DNA of 64,000 nucleotides from Anaerocolumna cellulosilytica (lineage in GTDB: Bacteria > Bacillota > Clostridia > Lachnospirales > Lachnospiraceae), in NCBI RefSeq assembly GCF_014218335.1, contig NZ_AP023367.1, positions 3,163,501 through 3,227,500 on the forward strand. The letters are read 5' to 3'. Made by a program: the position numbers and the translations under genes. The notes beneath the pieces were generated by a model that had not been told where the DNA came from, did not search any database, and saw nothing but the letters and a program-made list of their open reading frames with translations. Positions 19,211 through 28,518 of this stretch are shown here, one piece after another; within the stretch, counting starts at the first letter, position 1; each line of letters begins with the position of its first letter.

Positions 19211-19690
19211 CTATATATCCTGTATAACATCATCTGCCAGTTGGTTTCCATCTGCTGCCGTTGTTGCTAATACATCACAACGTTCATTCTGGGGATGTCC
19301 ATCGTGACCCTTGACCCAAATAAAAGTAACCTTGTGCTGCTCTTTTGCCTTTAAAATTCTTTTCCATAAGTCCACATTTTTAACCGGTTCATTTTTCCCC
19401 CTTTTCCAACCCTTTTTTATCCAGCCCTCGAGCCACTTCTCGTTAAAAGCTTTTACAAGGTATTGGGAATCAGAATATAATTCCACCTCACAGGGTTTTG
19501 TCAGTGCTTCCAGCCCTATAATAGCAGCCATTAGCTCCATTCGGTTATTGGTTGTCTTTTTGTAACCTCCTGCGTATTCTCTGATATGCTGTGTTCCGGC
19601 TTTATCAATATATTCAATAATAGTTCCATAGCCTCCGGGTCCATCCGGATTTCCTCTTGCGGAACCATCCGTATAAATCTTTACTTTCAT
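19211..19690 (-). CDS. rnhA: Ribonuclease HI
   Basis: RNase HI cleaves RNA in RNA-DNA hybrids. The 159-aa protein has the catalytic acidic residues in IYTDGSARGNPG-like context (Asp8), MELMAAI (Glu), LYSDSQYLVKA (Asp) and ERCDVLA (Asp). It also has the basic handle region WIKKGWKRGKNEPVKN, as in E. coli RNase HI. It lies 54 nt upstream of the mutS frame. Confidence 0.95.
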   Translation of the reverse strand: MKVKIYTDGSARGNPDGPGGYGTIIEYIDKAGTQHIREYAGGYKKTTNNRMELMAAIIGLEALTKPCEVELYSDSQYLVKAFNEKWLEGWIKKGWKRGKNEPVKNVDLWKRILKAKEQHKVTFIWVKGHDGHPQNERCDVLATTAADGNQLADDVIQDI

Positions 19691-19958
19691 AAATAAATGC
19701 CTGTCCTTTCCGATACCTACTGCTTAAAGCCGCAGATTTGCGTGTGAAATTGCTTTTTATTCCAATAGTTCCAACTCTTAAAATCATTGTTGCTGCAGAT
19801 ATTCTTTTCTCTTTTCCTTCTCTGTCAGTTTCTGTCACGGAAATAAAGGGTATGCATCGCACACCCTTCTTTACTAGCATTATAGCATAAAACGAAAGAA
19901 AATTGCAAACGAAACCATCTTATATTTATGCAGATAACAATGACCTTAACCTTTTAAG

Positions 19959-20582
19959 TTAAGCTTCCTCTTTCACAATAAGCTCTTTAGCATAGGGAAG
20001 CTCTGTTATCCAGTCACATAGAACATGCCATTCGTTTAATTTATGATTTTTTCTGGAATGATATATATTTGTAAGTGTTTCATAGTTTAGTGTACAGGTT
20101 CTTAATTGATTGTAGCCGGATGGGAGCAGCTGTATCATATCATACCAGTATTTTTTATCCTTTGTATCGTTATACAAAACCCTTAACTGCTCTAAATATT
20201 CCACAATCTTGCTAAAAAATACCTGCGATTCACCGGTTAACTGATCATTACTAAAATCTTCCTCCGTAAAGGATTTACTGTGGATTTTGTGCATGGTACT
20301 GGTGGAATTAGCAGCAGTCGCTACCTTATAAGTATCAAATTCCTTCCACCAATATAATGGAGCTGTTATATCTACTGACACAAAAATCTGTCTCATAAAC
20401 TTTCGGTGGTCACTTCCTGCCCTGCATAATCTTATAGCAAGATTTAAGTCATTTGCACCTAGCAAATATTTGCCGTTATCGTCATATGTACTATCGCTTT
20501 TATCCCAACTGTTCATAGGATTTCTGGCACCCCTAATTGCATTTTCTAAATTCATCACACTGGTTTTATCTATTGTAATCAT
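19959..20582 (-). CDS. Conserved 207-aa protein, possibly ThyX-like, of the type seen in phages and Firmicutes
   Basis: I recognise the conserved blocks RNPMNSWDKSDS (near residue 20), RQIFVSVDITAPLYWWKEFDT (near 66) and HKIHSKSF. A C-terminal block YHSRKNHKLNEW lies near residue 176. Proteins with this pattern recur in Firmicutes and their phages and are sometimes labelled FAD-dependent thymidylate synthase-like. The canonical ThyX RHR-x7-S motif is not present in full, so enzymatic activity is doubtful. A second unknown gene lies 44 nt upstream on the same strand. No other phage genes are nearby. Confidence 0.4.
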   Translation of the reverse strand: MITIDKTSVMNLENAIRGARNPMNSWDKSDSTYDDNGKYLLGANDLNLAIRLCRAGSDHRKFMRQIFVSVDITAPLYWWKEFDTYKVATAANSTSTMHKIHSKSFTEEDFSNDQLTGESQVFFSKIVEYLEQLRVLYNDTKDKKYWYDMIQLLPSGYNQLRTCTLNYETLTNIYHSRKNHKLNEWHVLCDWITELPYAKELIVKEEA

Positions 20583-20625
20583 GTATTTCTCCTTTGGTTA
20601 AATTGTTCCTGTAAAAATCCTGCCT

Positions 20626-21057
20626 TTAGGAAGCATCTCCTGCCAGTGCATATATCATAGCATGAAACGGTTCCAATGAATCCCATATAAATCGGTTATT
20701 ATCAATCGCTTCTTCTCCGCAATCAATAATTTCAGTATGTCTATGAATGGAATTAACTGCTGCAATCACAGGTTTTCTCAAATCAGTCTTTACTTTATCT
20801 AAAAAACCACTCACTTTGACTGACAACTTGTCTACAAATACATGGGCAATAATTTCTATGGCTAAGGAATGAACTGAAATTTGTAAAGGTTTATGAAATC
20901 TTCTCCTATATTCTTTCAATATGTGCTTTGCCAGCAAATAGGAACCACAAGAGGGCTCTAAAAGAAACTGATACAATGCCTGATCTGCCTTTATTCTCAC
21001 CACTCTATCTTCGTATTGTATTCCTATATTGTTATATTCTCCAGTAAAGTTATCCAT
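20626..21057 (-). CDS. Hypothetical protein (143 aa)
   Basis: I do not recognise this protein. It is mixed alpha/beta with no signal peptide or clear TM segment and contains a His-rich SIHRHTEIIDCGEE segment. The ATG at 21057 is preceded by AAAGGAG at 6 nt, which decides the start; the open frame reaches 21129 without a comparable site. It lies 44 nt upstream of the ThyX-like gene and is probably cotranscribed with it. Confidence 0.6.
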   Translation of the reverse strand: MDNFTGEYNNIGIQYEDRVVRIKADQALYQFLLEPSCGSYLLAKHILKEYRRRFHKPLQISVHSLAIEIIAHVFVDKLSVKVSGFLDKVKTDLRKPVIAAVNSIHRHTEIIDCGEEAIDNNRFIWDSLEPFHAMIYALAGDAS

Positions 21058-21166
21058 ACTTTGCTCCTTTAGTAGTGCTCTTACAAGCTTATACATACCA
21101 TTCAACATAATATCATACCATTTTTTCAACCTAAGGTAAACTATATATTTGAATCAGGAAAAAATA

Positions 21167-22015
21167 TCAAAAACCTGCTAAGAATGATTCAGTCTCCAAA
21201 TTCCTCTGTCTTATAGCTTCATAAAACATAACAGTTGCTGCACAACCTACATTAAAAGATGTTGCTGCGGCCTCTTCTGCCATAGGAATCGTAGCCAGTT
21301 TATCACTGCATTCTTTATAAACTCTTGACAAACCATCCGTTTCATTTCCAAGAAAAAACATAATTGGTCCTGTCAAATTCAACTTGTAAATCGGAAACTC
21401 TTTATGAGCTGTTGTTCCTATGGTGTTAAAACCTGGAAACTTACCTTTTAATTCAGAAATAAATGCAAGTACACTCTGATTATCTGTCATTCTTATGACA
21501 GGAATGCGAAAAAATGACCCCATTGAGGATGTAATTACTTCCGGGTCATAAAGGTCAACACCATGCCCTGTTAGAATTAGCCCTTCCACTCCAAGAGCAT
21601 CGCAGGAACGAATAATCGTTCCTAAATTCCCTCTATTGGAGGGTCTGTCAAAAAGAGCAAGCATTGGATTTTTTGATAGTTGAAATTCCGCAGCATTATC
21701 CTCTCTCATTCTGACAATTGCCAATAATTCCGAGGTATCTTCTTTATCACTTAATTCTTTCATTAAATTGAGTGGAAGCTGATAATTAACCACTGTGCTT
21801 GTGGTATTCAAAATCTGCTGTGCCCAGATGGACAGTTCTTTTTCATTTGTATATAAAAAGGAACAAATATCCCAGTTATTCTTTATGGCAGAATTAATAT
21901 TCTTAACCCCTTCCACAAAAAACTCCTTATATTTATACCTTTTATTGCGATTTGATTTTAAGACTTCAAACTTCTGGTATGCCGCATTTTTTTTATATAT
22001 TCTTTCATTTCTCAT
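21167..22015 (-). CDS. SpoU/TrmH-family RNA 2'-O-methyltransferase
   Basis: This is a SPOUT-fold methyltransferase acting on the ribose 2'-OH of rRNA or tRNA. An N-terminal substrate-binding region is followed by motif 1 NRGNLGTIIRSCDALG, motif 2 FLGNETDGLS and motif 3 ATSFNVGCAATVMFYEA, which form the AdoMet knot. Motif 3 reads SFNVGCAA rather than the common SLNVSVAA. Using the ATG at 22015 (GAGAAGG 6 nt upstream) the protein is 282 aa; the frame is open to 22075. The exact RNA target cannot be told from sequence. Confidence 0.85.
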   Translation of the reverse strand: MRNERIYKKNAAYQKFEVLKSNRNKRYKYKEFFVEGVKNINSAIKNNWDICSFLYTNEKELSIWAQQILNTTSTVVNYQLPLNLMKELSDKEDTSELLAIVRMREDNAAEFQLSKNPMLALFDRPSNRGNLGTIIRSCDALGVEGLILTGHGVDLYDPEVITSSMGSFFRIPVIRMTDNQSVLAFISELKGKFPGFNTIGTTAHKEFPIYKLNLTGPIMFFLGNETDGLSRVYKECSDKLATIPMAEEAAATSFNVGCAATVMFYEAIRQRNLETESFLAGF

Positions 22016-22188
22016 TGTAAACCTTCTCTCACTATTTTTATAGGTACTCATTATGAAACGACCGCTTTTCATCAAAGCTTACCTATATATTACTTAATAA
22101 TCAAGAAGGTTTCAATTAAAAATATATATAATATGTTTTTCTTTTCATATGGTAGGAATTATTCATTCCTCTCAAGAAAATATAAGAA

Positions 22189-22227
22189 AAACCGTCACGT
22201 TTCACCTAAGGTTATACGTAACGGTTT
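22189..22227 (-). terminator. Rho-independent terminator of cutC
   Basis: Arms at 22189-22200 and 22216-22227 pair over 12 bp with one wobble or mismatch around a 15-nt loop. On the minus strand the stem is followed by a T-rich run, and it begins about 10 nt after the cutC stop codon. Confidence 0.8.
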
Positions 22228-22237
22228 CATTCCATAC

Positions 22238-22984
22238 CTATAATTGTTTCAATAACTCTGCTGCCAGTCTGACCTCTTCTAGATCCGTTCTAAACATTTG
22301 ATACTCATTACATGTTGCAAATCCCATGTTAACTTGTTTGTTTCTATACTCCATGCTGCTGTTTCGTACTTTTTTGCCTGACATGTGATACGACTTTATC
22401 TTTGTATCATGCCATAATTCTTTAATGATGGGTTTACTCACACCACCTGCTGCAATGATATGAATTTTATCACCGGCCTTCTCTTCCAATTTTTTCAGAA
22501 GTTCCCTTCCCTCCAGAGCCGTATTTTTTTGCCCGGAAGTAAGTACTGCTTCAATTCCTAAAGCAATGACTTCTTCCAAGACTCGCTCTGGCTCCTGGCA
22601 AACATCAAAGGCACGATGAAAGGTAACCGGCATAAGACCAGCCTCTTCTACCAATATCTCCATCCTCTGTTTATCCAGTGTACCGTCTGTATTGAGACAC
22701 CCTACTGATATTCCGTCTGCACCGAGATTTAAAAACATCTTAACTTCCTGCTTCATTACTTCAAATTCATAGTCGGTGTAATAAAAATCTCCGAATCTTG
22801 GACGTATGAGTACATTTATTTTTAAATCTGTGTACTTTCTAATCTGCTGAAATAAAGCGACAGAAGGCGTAAGACCTCCAATCATTAATCCAGAGCAAAC
22901 TTCCAGTCGGTTTGCATTACCTTTAGAAGCTGCAAGAGCAGACTCTACAGAGTCCACACAACATTCCAATATATAATTCTCCAA
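22238..22984 (-). CDS. cutC: Copper homeostasis protein CutC family (TIM barrel)
   Basis: The 248-aa protein matches CutC: an N-terminal LECCVDSVESALAA segment, RLEVCSGLMIGGLTPS, IRPRFGDF and the VTFHRAFD motif, with VLTSGQ and AAGGVS in later barrel strands. The link to copper is historical and biochemical function remains uncertain. The reading frame opens with TTG at 22984, with AAAGGA about 11 nt upstream. Confidence 0.9.
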   Translation of the reverse strand: MENYILECCVDSVESALAASKGNANRLEVCSGLMIGGLTPSVALFQQIRKYTDLKINVLIRPRFGDFYYTDYEFEVMKQEVKMFLNLGADGISVGCLNTDGTLDKQRMEILVEEAGLMPVTFHRAFDVCQEPERVLEEVIALGIEAVLTSGQKNTALEGRELLKKLEEKAGDKIHIIAAGGVSKPIIKELWHDTKIKSYHMSGKKVRNSSMEYRNKQVNMGFATCNEYQMFRTDLEEVRLAAELLKQL

Positions 22985-23044
22985 AGTAATAAAAATCCTT
23001 TCCCTGAAATAATACTATAAGCTTTAACCGTCTCAGACAAACCT

Positions 23045-24532
23045 TTATTCGATACAATATACTCTGGCTATAGGGGCCTTCTCCTTTTTCCACTTAGGCA
23101 GTTCCAGTAAATATCCGGTATCTGTTTTTTTGAAGTCCACTTCTTCTCCTGAATCCAGCATATAGATTCTTGAAACTTTTCCTTCATACGGAATTATCAC
23201 CTGAGAAGGCACTTCATCTGTGTCTTTCTCAAATGTTTCCAAAGCAAATATCTTATCCTGCTTTTTCGTAAAGGCAATACCATTCTTTTTGTATGGAGCA
23301 CATACCCTCGTTCCGTAAATAGCCTCGCCATATACCTTTAACCATTCACCAAGTCCCAGTAATGACTTAACAGCACCCTGGGGCAGCCTGCCGTCCGGCT
23401 GGGGTCCTACATTGATAGCCAGATTTCCTCCCTTGGCTACAATATCTATTAAAAGTCCTGCCACCTCTCTGGGTGATTTATAAGTATCTTCATAAGCAAA
23501 AGAAAAAGAGGTTCCTAGGGTTATACAGCTTTCCCAAGGTATCCCTAATGGTTCATCCGGCACACACTGCTCCGGTGTGACATAATTTTCATAGGCCCCT
23601 CCTACTGTTCTGTCTGCACATAACATACCAGGTTGGAACTTTCTAATCTTCTCAATGATTTCTCCAAGCCTTATATCCTGTTTGTTTTCTTTGCATACCC
23701 AGCCTGCATCAAACCACATAATATCTATTTGTCCATACTTAGAGCCAAGTTCCAATATCTGATTTTGTGTAAACTCCACAAAACGTTCCCATTCTTTAGG
23801 GTTTTCTGATGTATCATAGGAAGGACCTCTATATTGATAATTGCCTCTGTCAAACCTTTCACTCCAATAACTGTCAATATGCCAGTCAGCCTTTGAAAAA
23901 TAAGCTGCTATCCCTATATCTCTTTTACGGAAGGATTCAAATAAATGAGAGCAAATATCCGCATAACGGTGAGTATGAAAAGGACAGTCAGGTGATGTGG
24001 TCTTGTACTCAGAATACTTAGAATCCCACATACAAAAACCATCATGGTGCTTAGTAGTAAAAACCAGATACTTTATACCTGCCTCTTTCGCTATCTCTGC
24101 CCACTTTTCCGGCTCAAAACGTATTGGATTAAAGGTTTTATTCAAATCAAAATACTGCTTTTTGAATTCTTCACCACTAACATCCCAATCAATACAATTT
24201 CTTGACCAATAAGCATCTGCATCGCTTAAAGCCCATGACTCCACAATTCCAATCTGAGAATAAGGTCCCCAATGCATCATCAGTGCAAGTTTTTGATCCT
24301 TAAACCACTCTAGCTTTTGTACCACCTTATCATCTGCGGGCCATACATAACTATCTGCACTACTGTAATTATGAACTCCCTCCTGTATCATTTCTTCTGT
24401 CCCGACTTTCTGAAGAGATACAGCCTCTTCTTCCTCATCTATAGGTAACACTTCTGCTTCTCTATCCCTATTATCTTCTATTGTATCTTTTATTTGCTTT
24501 TCTGCTGATTGCTTTATTGTCTCGCCTGCCAT
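23045..24532 (-). CDS. Alpha-L-fucosidase, GH29
   Basis: GH29 enzymes release alpha-linked L-fucose from glycans with retention. The 495-aa protein has the family motifs HWGPYS, TTKHHDGFCMWDS and MWFDAGW, the last carrying the likely nucleophile Asp (about residue 273). LAINVGPQPDG lies in the later barrel. No signal peptide is present: the N-terminus is an unusual acidic extension of about 60 residues, so the enzyme is likely cytoplasmic and acts on imported oligosaccharide. The gene follows the ABC importer genes and is separated from the binding-protein gene by a stable hairpin. Its Shine-Dalgarno is the TGGGAG variant seen in several genes of this locus. Confidence 0.9.
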   Translation of the reverse strand: MAGETIKQSAEKQIKDTIEDNRDREAEVLPIDEEEEAVSLQKVGTEEMIQEGVHNYSSADSYVWPADDKVVQKLEWFKDQKLALMMHWGPYSQIGIVESWALSDADAYWSRNCIDWDVSGEEFKKQYFDLNKTFNPIRFEPEKWAEIAKEAGIKYLVFTTKHHDGFCMWDSKYSEYKTTSPDCPFHTHRYADICSHLFESFRKRDIGIAAYFSKADWHIDSYWSERFDRGNYQYRGPSYDTSENPKEWERFVEFTQNQILELGSKYGQIDIMWFDAGWVCKENKQDIRLGEIIEKIRKFQPGMLCADRTVGGAYENYVTPEQCVPDEPLGIPWESCITLGTSFSFAYEDTYKSPREVAGLLIDIVAKGGNLAINVGPQPDGRLPQGAVKSLLGLGEWLKVYGEAIYGTRVCAPYKKNGIAFTKKQDKIFALETFEKDTDEVPSQVIIPYEGKVSRIYMLDSGEEVDFKKTDTGYLLELPKWKKEKAPIARVYCIE

Positions 24533-24582
24533 CCTTAAACTCCCAACTGTGTGCTTCTATTTTCTTTTCTATCTGACAGTTC

Positions 24583-24613
24583 AGTTCCTGCCAGCTTTCT
24601 TTTAACAGGAACT
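24583..24613 (-). promoter_or_regulatory. Intercistronic hairpin between binding-protein gene and GH29
   Basis: An 8-bp perfect inverted repeat (24583-24590 with 24606-24613) lies just after the binding-protein stop. No T-run follows on the minus strand, so a full terminator is unlikely. Such hairpins commonly stabilise or partly attenuate mRNA so that the binding protein is made in excess over downstream products. Confidence 0.5.
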
Positions 24614-24635
24614 AAACTGCAATACTCTCTAATAA

Positions 24636-26273
24636 TTATTTTAGTGCATCTACACGTATCTGAATATATTCCTTTAGGTTTAATTTATCAAGTTGTAATA
24701 AATAACCCTCCCAGTCAGCATCAATATCGGACTGTCCCGAAATCCACTCTGCCATTTTCTGATCAAGATAATTAGTAATTGATGTCTGATAGTCTGATAA
24801 CGTGGATGTATTATCCTGTGATACCCAATATGTAGGAACCGTTTCCGCTGTTAAGTATGGTGTATATTGCTCATCTACAATAGGTTTTTCCTGAAAACTT
24901 ACTACATCTTCCTTAAAACGGAAGCCAGAAGGTAAATACTTTGGTAATGATTGTGGCCAAAGATTTGACCAGTTGTACAAGGTCTGTTCATCACTTGATA
25001 AAGTGGTAAGGTCAATCTGGCGATAGGTATTGTCATCATTCTTAAATACTACTTTGTCTAGGGGACCACCGTTAATTTGTATAGAATTTTCAAGTTCCAT
25101 TACATTATCCCACCATCTGCATATAACAGCCGGATCTTTAGCATTGTCAGTAACAACTACCTGATTTTTATAGACGGTTGTTCCATAAGAACTCTTTAAC
25201 CAGACCGGAGTGGAACCATCTTCAGCACTCAATACGGGAAGGGGGTCCCAATCCGGTGTCTGCCCTGCATCATAAGGCATAATATCACCACTTGCATACA
25301 TCATGGATACACCATAGAGATCTTGTGCTCCTTTTGCTTTCCACTGACTCTTATCCTGGGTAAACATTTCCGGATCTATTAAGCCTTCTTCATATAAGCT
25401 GTTTAAGAACTTGATACCATTTTTAAATTCTTCTGTATTGGCACCAAAGGTAAGTTGACCATCCTTCATGGTAAATCCATACTTATCAAGAGACATTCCA
25501 AACCAGCCGGTAAGATAACCTATATGCTTGTTATCAGGATCAAAGGAAAAAGGTATTTCGTCATTAGGATTTCCATTACCATTGGCGTCCTGTGTCTTAA
25601 AAGCCCTTAAAACATTTCTTAATTCTTCTGTGGTTTTAGGCATTTCCAGTCCTAGATTTTTAAGCCATCTTGTATTTATATAGGGATTAAAGTCCACTAA
25701 AGGTGCTTCGGTTACATAAGGAATAGAATAAATATGTCCGTCAGGAGCTGTCATTGTATCCCTAACACCTTCCAGATTCAGAATTGCCGTAATATTTGGA
25801 CAATATTTTTCAAAGTATTCTTCTAAGGGAATAAAAGTCCCCATATCAACACCATAATTTAGGATATCGGTATCCGTAATAGTCCAGCCACCGATACTAT
25901 CTGCATAATCACCAGAACTTAAATCCAGACTGTACTTCTCTTTTGCAATCTCATAAGGATAATTCTTTAAATCCACCGTAATTCCTGTCTGCTTCTCTAA
26001 TTCATCCATCATATAGTATTTTCCGGTTTCACTGGAATCGTCTACAAAGAGTGAAAAAGTATAATCTCCTGCATCTACGATGGGTAACCCTTTTTCATAC
26101 ATTACACCGTTAACTTTCCCAGACTCGTCAACCACCGCTTCTTTGTCTGTATCTGTCTTACCGCCTGCGACTGTATCTTTGTCAGGCGTATTTCTTGTGG
26201 AGCATCCTGATAACGCCGTCATGATACTCAATGTTCCTGCAAGTATCAATGCTACTACTTTTTTGTTTTTCAT
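24636..26273 (-). CDS. Extracellular oligosaccharide-binding lipoprotein (LplA-like, ABC importer)
   Basis: The 545-aa protein has a signal peptide with lipobox LSGC (Cys about residue 24) and a size and pattern typical of the large CUT1/LplA-type solute-binding proteins. It would capture glycans outside the membrane for the two permeases encoded upstream. A DANGNGNPNDEIP segment resembles the Ca2+-binding loop common in this family. Its ATG has an AGGAGG site. Specificity is not readable from sequence; context suggests fucosylated or N-glycan fragments. Confidence 0.88.
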   Translation of the reverse strand: MKNKKVVALILAGTLSIMTALSGCSTRNTPDKDTVAGGKTDTDKEAVVDESGKVNGVMYEKGLPIVDAGDYTFSLFVDDSSETGKYYMMDELEKQTGITVDLKNYPYEIAKEKYSLDLSSGDYADSIGGWTITDTDILNYGVDMGTFIPLEEYFEKYCPNITAILNLEGVRDTMTAPDGHIYSIPYVTEAPLVDFNPYINTRWLKNLGLEMPKTTEELRNVLRAFKTQDANGNGNPNDEIPFSFDPDNKHIGYLTGWFGMSLDKYGFTMKDGQLTFGANTEEFKNGIKFLNSLYEEGLIDPEMFTQDKSQWKAKGAQDLYGVSMMYASGDIMPYDAGQTPDWDPLPVLSAEDGSTPVWLKSSYGTTVYKNQVVVTDNAKDPAVICRWWDNVMELENSIQINGGPLDKVVFKNDDNTYRQIDLTTLSSDEQTLYNWSNLWPQSLPKYLPSGFRFKEDVVSFQEKPIVDEQYTPYLTAETVPTYWVSQDNTSTLSDYQTSITNYLDQKMAEWISGQSDIDADWEGYLLQLDKLNLKEYIQIRVDALK

Positions 26274-26303
26274 AACAACATCCTCCTAAATAGTTTAATT
26301 TAT

Positions 26304-26346
26304 ACCTAAGTCAATTTTAACCTAAGTCAGTTTTTGACCTACGTAA
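26304..26346. repeat. Three degenerate tandem copies of ACCTAAGTCA
   Basis: Copies at 26304-26313 and 26320-26329 are exact, and a third at 26337-26346 is degenerate (ACCTACGTAA), at a spacing of 16-17 bp. They lie in the 100-bp gap between the second permease gene and the binding-protein gene, upstream of the latter on the minus strand. The role is unknown. Confidence 0.6.
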
Positions 26347-26373
26347 CTTTGACTTTAAGCAGCTTAATTATTA

Positions 26374-27288
26374 TCAACCTTTTACCGAACCTATCATAAC
26401 ACCTTTAACAAAATGCTTTTGTACCAATGGGTATAGAATCAGAACCGGTATACTGGACACTATAATCAAAGAGTATTTCATCAATTCCGTAAGCTGGCGT
26501 TTTTCTTCCAAAGCCGCCTGCTGGGCTGCGGTGGCTACGGTTTGGGCAAGCTGACTTTCATTTTGTACCAATATGGAACGCAGAACCAGCTGTAGAGGAA
26601 ATTTTACATCTGTCTTGATGTAAAGTAAGGCAGAAAAATAGGAATTCCAATGTCCGACACCGTAATACAAAACCATAATAGCGATAATGGCGCTGGATAA
26701 TGGCAATGCAATCTTAAAGAAAAATTGTGTCTGCCCACAACCATCAATTTCTGCTGCTTCATATAATTCCTGGGATATATTGGCTTTAAAAAAAGTTCTC
26801 GCCACAATCATGTTGTACACACCAAGAGCTCCTGGAAGAATTAAGGACCACATGGAATCTAACAAATGAAGGTTTTTAACAACCAAATATGTAGGTATCA
26901 TACCGCCGCTGACAAACATGGTGAGCATATAAAAGAATGTTACAAATTTTTTGCCACTGAACTTATCCCTTGACAAGGCATAAGCTGTTGGCAGGGTAAC
27001 CACCAGATTTATCAGTACGCCACAAAAGGTATAAAATACGGAATTCAGAAAGCCGGTAATTACTTTACTATTTTTAAATACCTCCGTATAACCTTTTATG
27101 GACAACCCAACCGGCCAGAATACGACCTGTCCGCCGGCCACGGCTTTGGGATCACTGATGGATGATATCACAATAAAATAAAGTGGATAAGCTACTATAA
27201 TAAAAATGGAAGTTAACACAACAAAAAGAACTATGTCATAGATTAAATCTGCTCGTGTTCGTTTCGTTTTTTGTTTTCTTTTTTTCAT
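26374..27288 (-). CDS. ABC sugar permease, LplC/YtcP type
   Basis: The 304-aa inner-membrane permease has about six TM segments and the EAA loop YEAAEIDGCGQ followed by KIALPLS, which contacts the ATPase. It is the second permease of the heterodimer. No ATPase is encoded in the cluster; this type of importer commonly uses a shared MsmK-like ATPase encoded elsewhere. Confidence 0.92.
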   Translation of the reverse strand: MKKRKQKTKRTRADLIYDIVLFVVLTSIFIIVAYPLYFIVISSISDPKAVAGGQVVFWPVGLSIKGYTEVFKNSKVITGFLNSVFYTFCGVLINLVVTLPTAYALSRDKFSGKKFVTFFYMLTMFVSGGMIPTYLVVKNLHLLDSMWSLILPGALGVYNMIVARTFFKANISQELYEAAEIDGCGQTQFFFKIALPLSSAIIAIMVLYYGVGHWNSYFSALLYIKTDVKFPLQLVLRSILVQNESQLAQTVATAAQQAALEEKRQLTELMKYSLIIVSSIPVLILYPLVQKHFVKGVMIGSVKG

Positions 27289-27476
27289 AATTCATTCATA
27301 CCTATTGCTTACCATGACTGTGTATTTCAACACTTTAACTCCAGACACGGTACTGCCACTATCCAATATCTAAGATATTTTCTTTGGCTGAAAGAAGTTT
27401 TGTGTGGCATCCTTCCTATCAGTATTTTCCTCCAGCCTTTTATTAAGAAATTCCTTTAAACCATATTGTCCGATTC

Positions 27477-28439
27477 TTACCAGAGACTAATTCCTGACAA
27501 CTTATCGGATATTTTATTTACAGCTATTAAAAGCAGTGCATTGACAGCTGAATTAAACAAACCAATAGCAGTTGAATAGGATACACTATTTTCGATTAAA
27601 CCAACTTGGTATACATATGTAGAAATAACCTGTGATACACTTAAGTTCAAATCATTCTGTAATAGAAATACCTTCTCAAAGCCAACGGATAATATACTCC
27701 CGCAATTAAGTATTAGTAAAATAGTTGCTGTGGGAATAATACTTGGGAAGTCTATATAACGAACGATCTGGAACTTACTGGCTCCATCCATAACGGCAGC
27801 TTCATGAAGCTCAGGACTAACAGAGGACAGTGCTGCAAAGTATATAACAGAACTCCAGCCCATACCCTGCCAGATTCCCGACCAAACGTATATGTGTCTC
27901 CAATAATTCTTGACTCCCATAAAATTAACAGCTTTCCCACCAAAAAGCTCTATAATATTGTTAATAATTCCCACACTGGGTGATAAAAACAAGAGCAGCA
28001 TACCACACATTACTACAGTTGATATAAAGTTCGGTGCATAAGCTACGGTTTGTATTATCTTTTTATACTTTTTATGTCGGAAGGAGTTTACTAATAAAGC
28101 AAATATAATGGGAATAGGAAATCCTGCAATTAATGAGTAGACGCTGAGAATCAGTGTGTTTTTAATGGTACTGGCAAAATAGGGCGAGTTGAAAAACCTC
28201 ATGAAATGTTTTAATCCAACCCAGTTACTGTCCCAAAATCCAAGTTTCGGATTATAATTACGAAATGCTATCTGCACTCCATATAAAGGCACATAACTAA
28301 ATATAAATGTAATAATAATACCGGGAAGAACAAATAACCATAATGGATAATCCCGCTTTAGTGTGTGTAGGAAATTCTTTTTTTGTATCAGATTTTTACG
28401 GTTCTTACTTTCTTGTTTTATCATAGAATCCAACCTCAT
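27477..28439 (-). CDS. ABC sugar permease, LplB/YteP type
   Basis: The 320-aa permease has six predicted TM segments and the EAA loop HEAAVMDGASKFQ. It is the first gene of the importer operon, preceded by a consensus promoter at 28490-28518 and a palindromic candidate operator. A 187-bp gap separates it from the second permease; that gap contains a 7-1-7 dyad (27365-27379) of unknown meaning. Confidence 0.92.
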   Translation of the reverse strand: MRLDSMIKQESKNRKNLIQKKNFLHTLKRDYPLWLFVLPGIIITFIFSYVPLYGVQIAFRNYNPKLGFWDSNWVGLKHFMRFFNSPYFASTIKNTLILSVYSLIAGFPIPIIFALLVNSFRHKKYKKIIQTVAYAPNFISTVVMCGMLLLFLSPSVGIINNIIELFGGKAVNFMGVKNYWRHIYVWSGIWQGMGWSSVIYFAALSSVSPELHEAAVMDGASKFQIVRYIDFPSIIPTATILLILNCGSILSVGFEKVFLLQNDLNLSVSQVISTYVYQVGLIENSVSYSTAIGLFNSAVNALLLIAVNKISDKLSGISLW

Positions 28440-28474
28440 TCTTTTTGTTAGTGATTAATCATATTAATATGGTT

Positions 28475-28488
28475 TTAACATTTGTTAA
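28475..28488. promoter_or_regulatory. Candidate operator TTAACA-TT-TGTTAA at the importer promoter
   Basis: A perfect 6-2-6 inverted repeat lies immediately downstream of the -10 box of the importer promoter, a typical repressor position. Related TTAACA half-sites are concentrated in the intergenic region between the glycosidase operon and the LacI-type gene. Binding is inferred, not shown. Confidence 0.5.
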
Positions 28489-28489
28489 T

Positions 28490-28518
28490 ATATTATCTCA
28501 TTTTTATCATTTTGTCAA
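28490..28518 (-). promoter_or_regulatory. SigA-type promoter of the importer-GH29 operon
   Basis: On the minus strand: TTGACA (28513-28518), 17-bp spacer, TAATAT (28490-28495), about 50 nt before the permease start. The rest of the 28519-28743 stretch is AT-rich with no gene or recognisable structure. Confidence 0.75.

Noticed and set aside
19614-19880. 88-codon minus-strand frame overlapping the 5' part of rnhA
   Set aside because: It shares bases with a clear RNase HI gene in another frame, is rich in basic residues and has no family pattern; it is a chance frame.
20626-21057. Prophage at 20-21 kb
   Set aside because: Only one phage-type protein and one unknown gene are present; no integrase, structural or lysis genes lie nearby.
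26304-26346. CRISPR-like repeats
   Set aside because: The units are 10 bp with 6-7 bp between them, with no spacers of CRISPR length and no cas genes.
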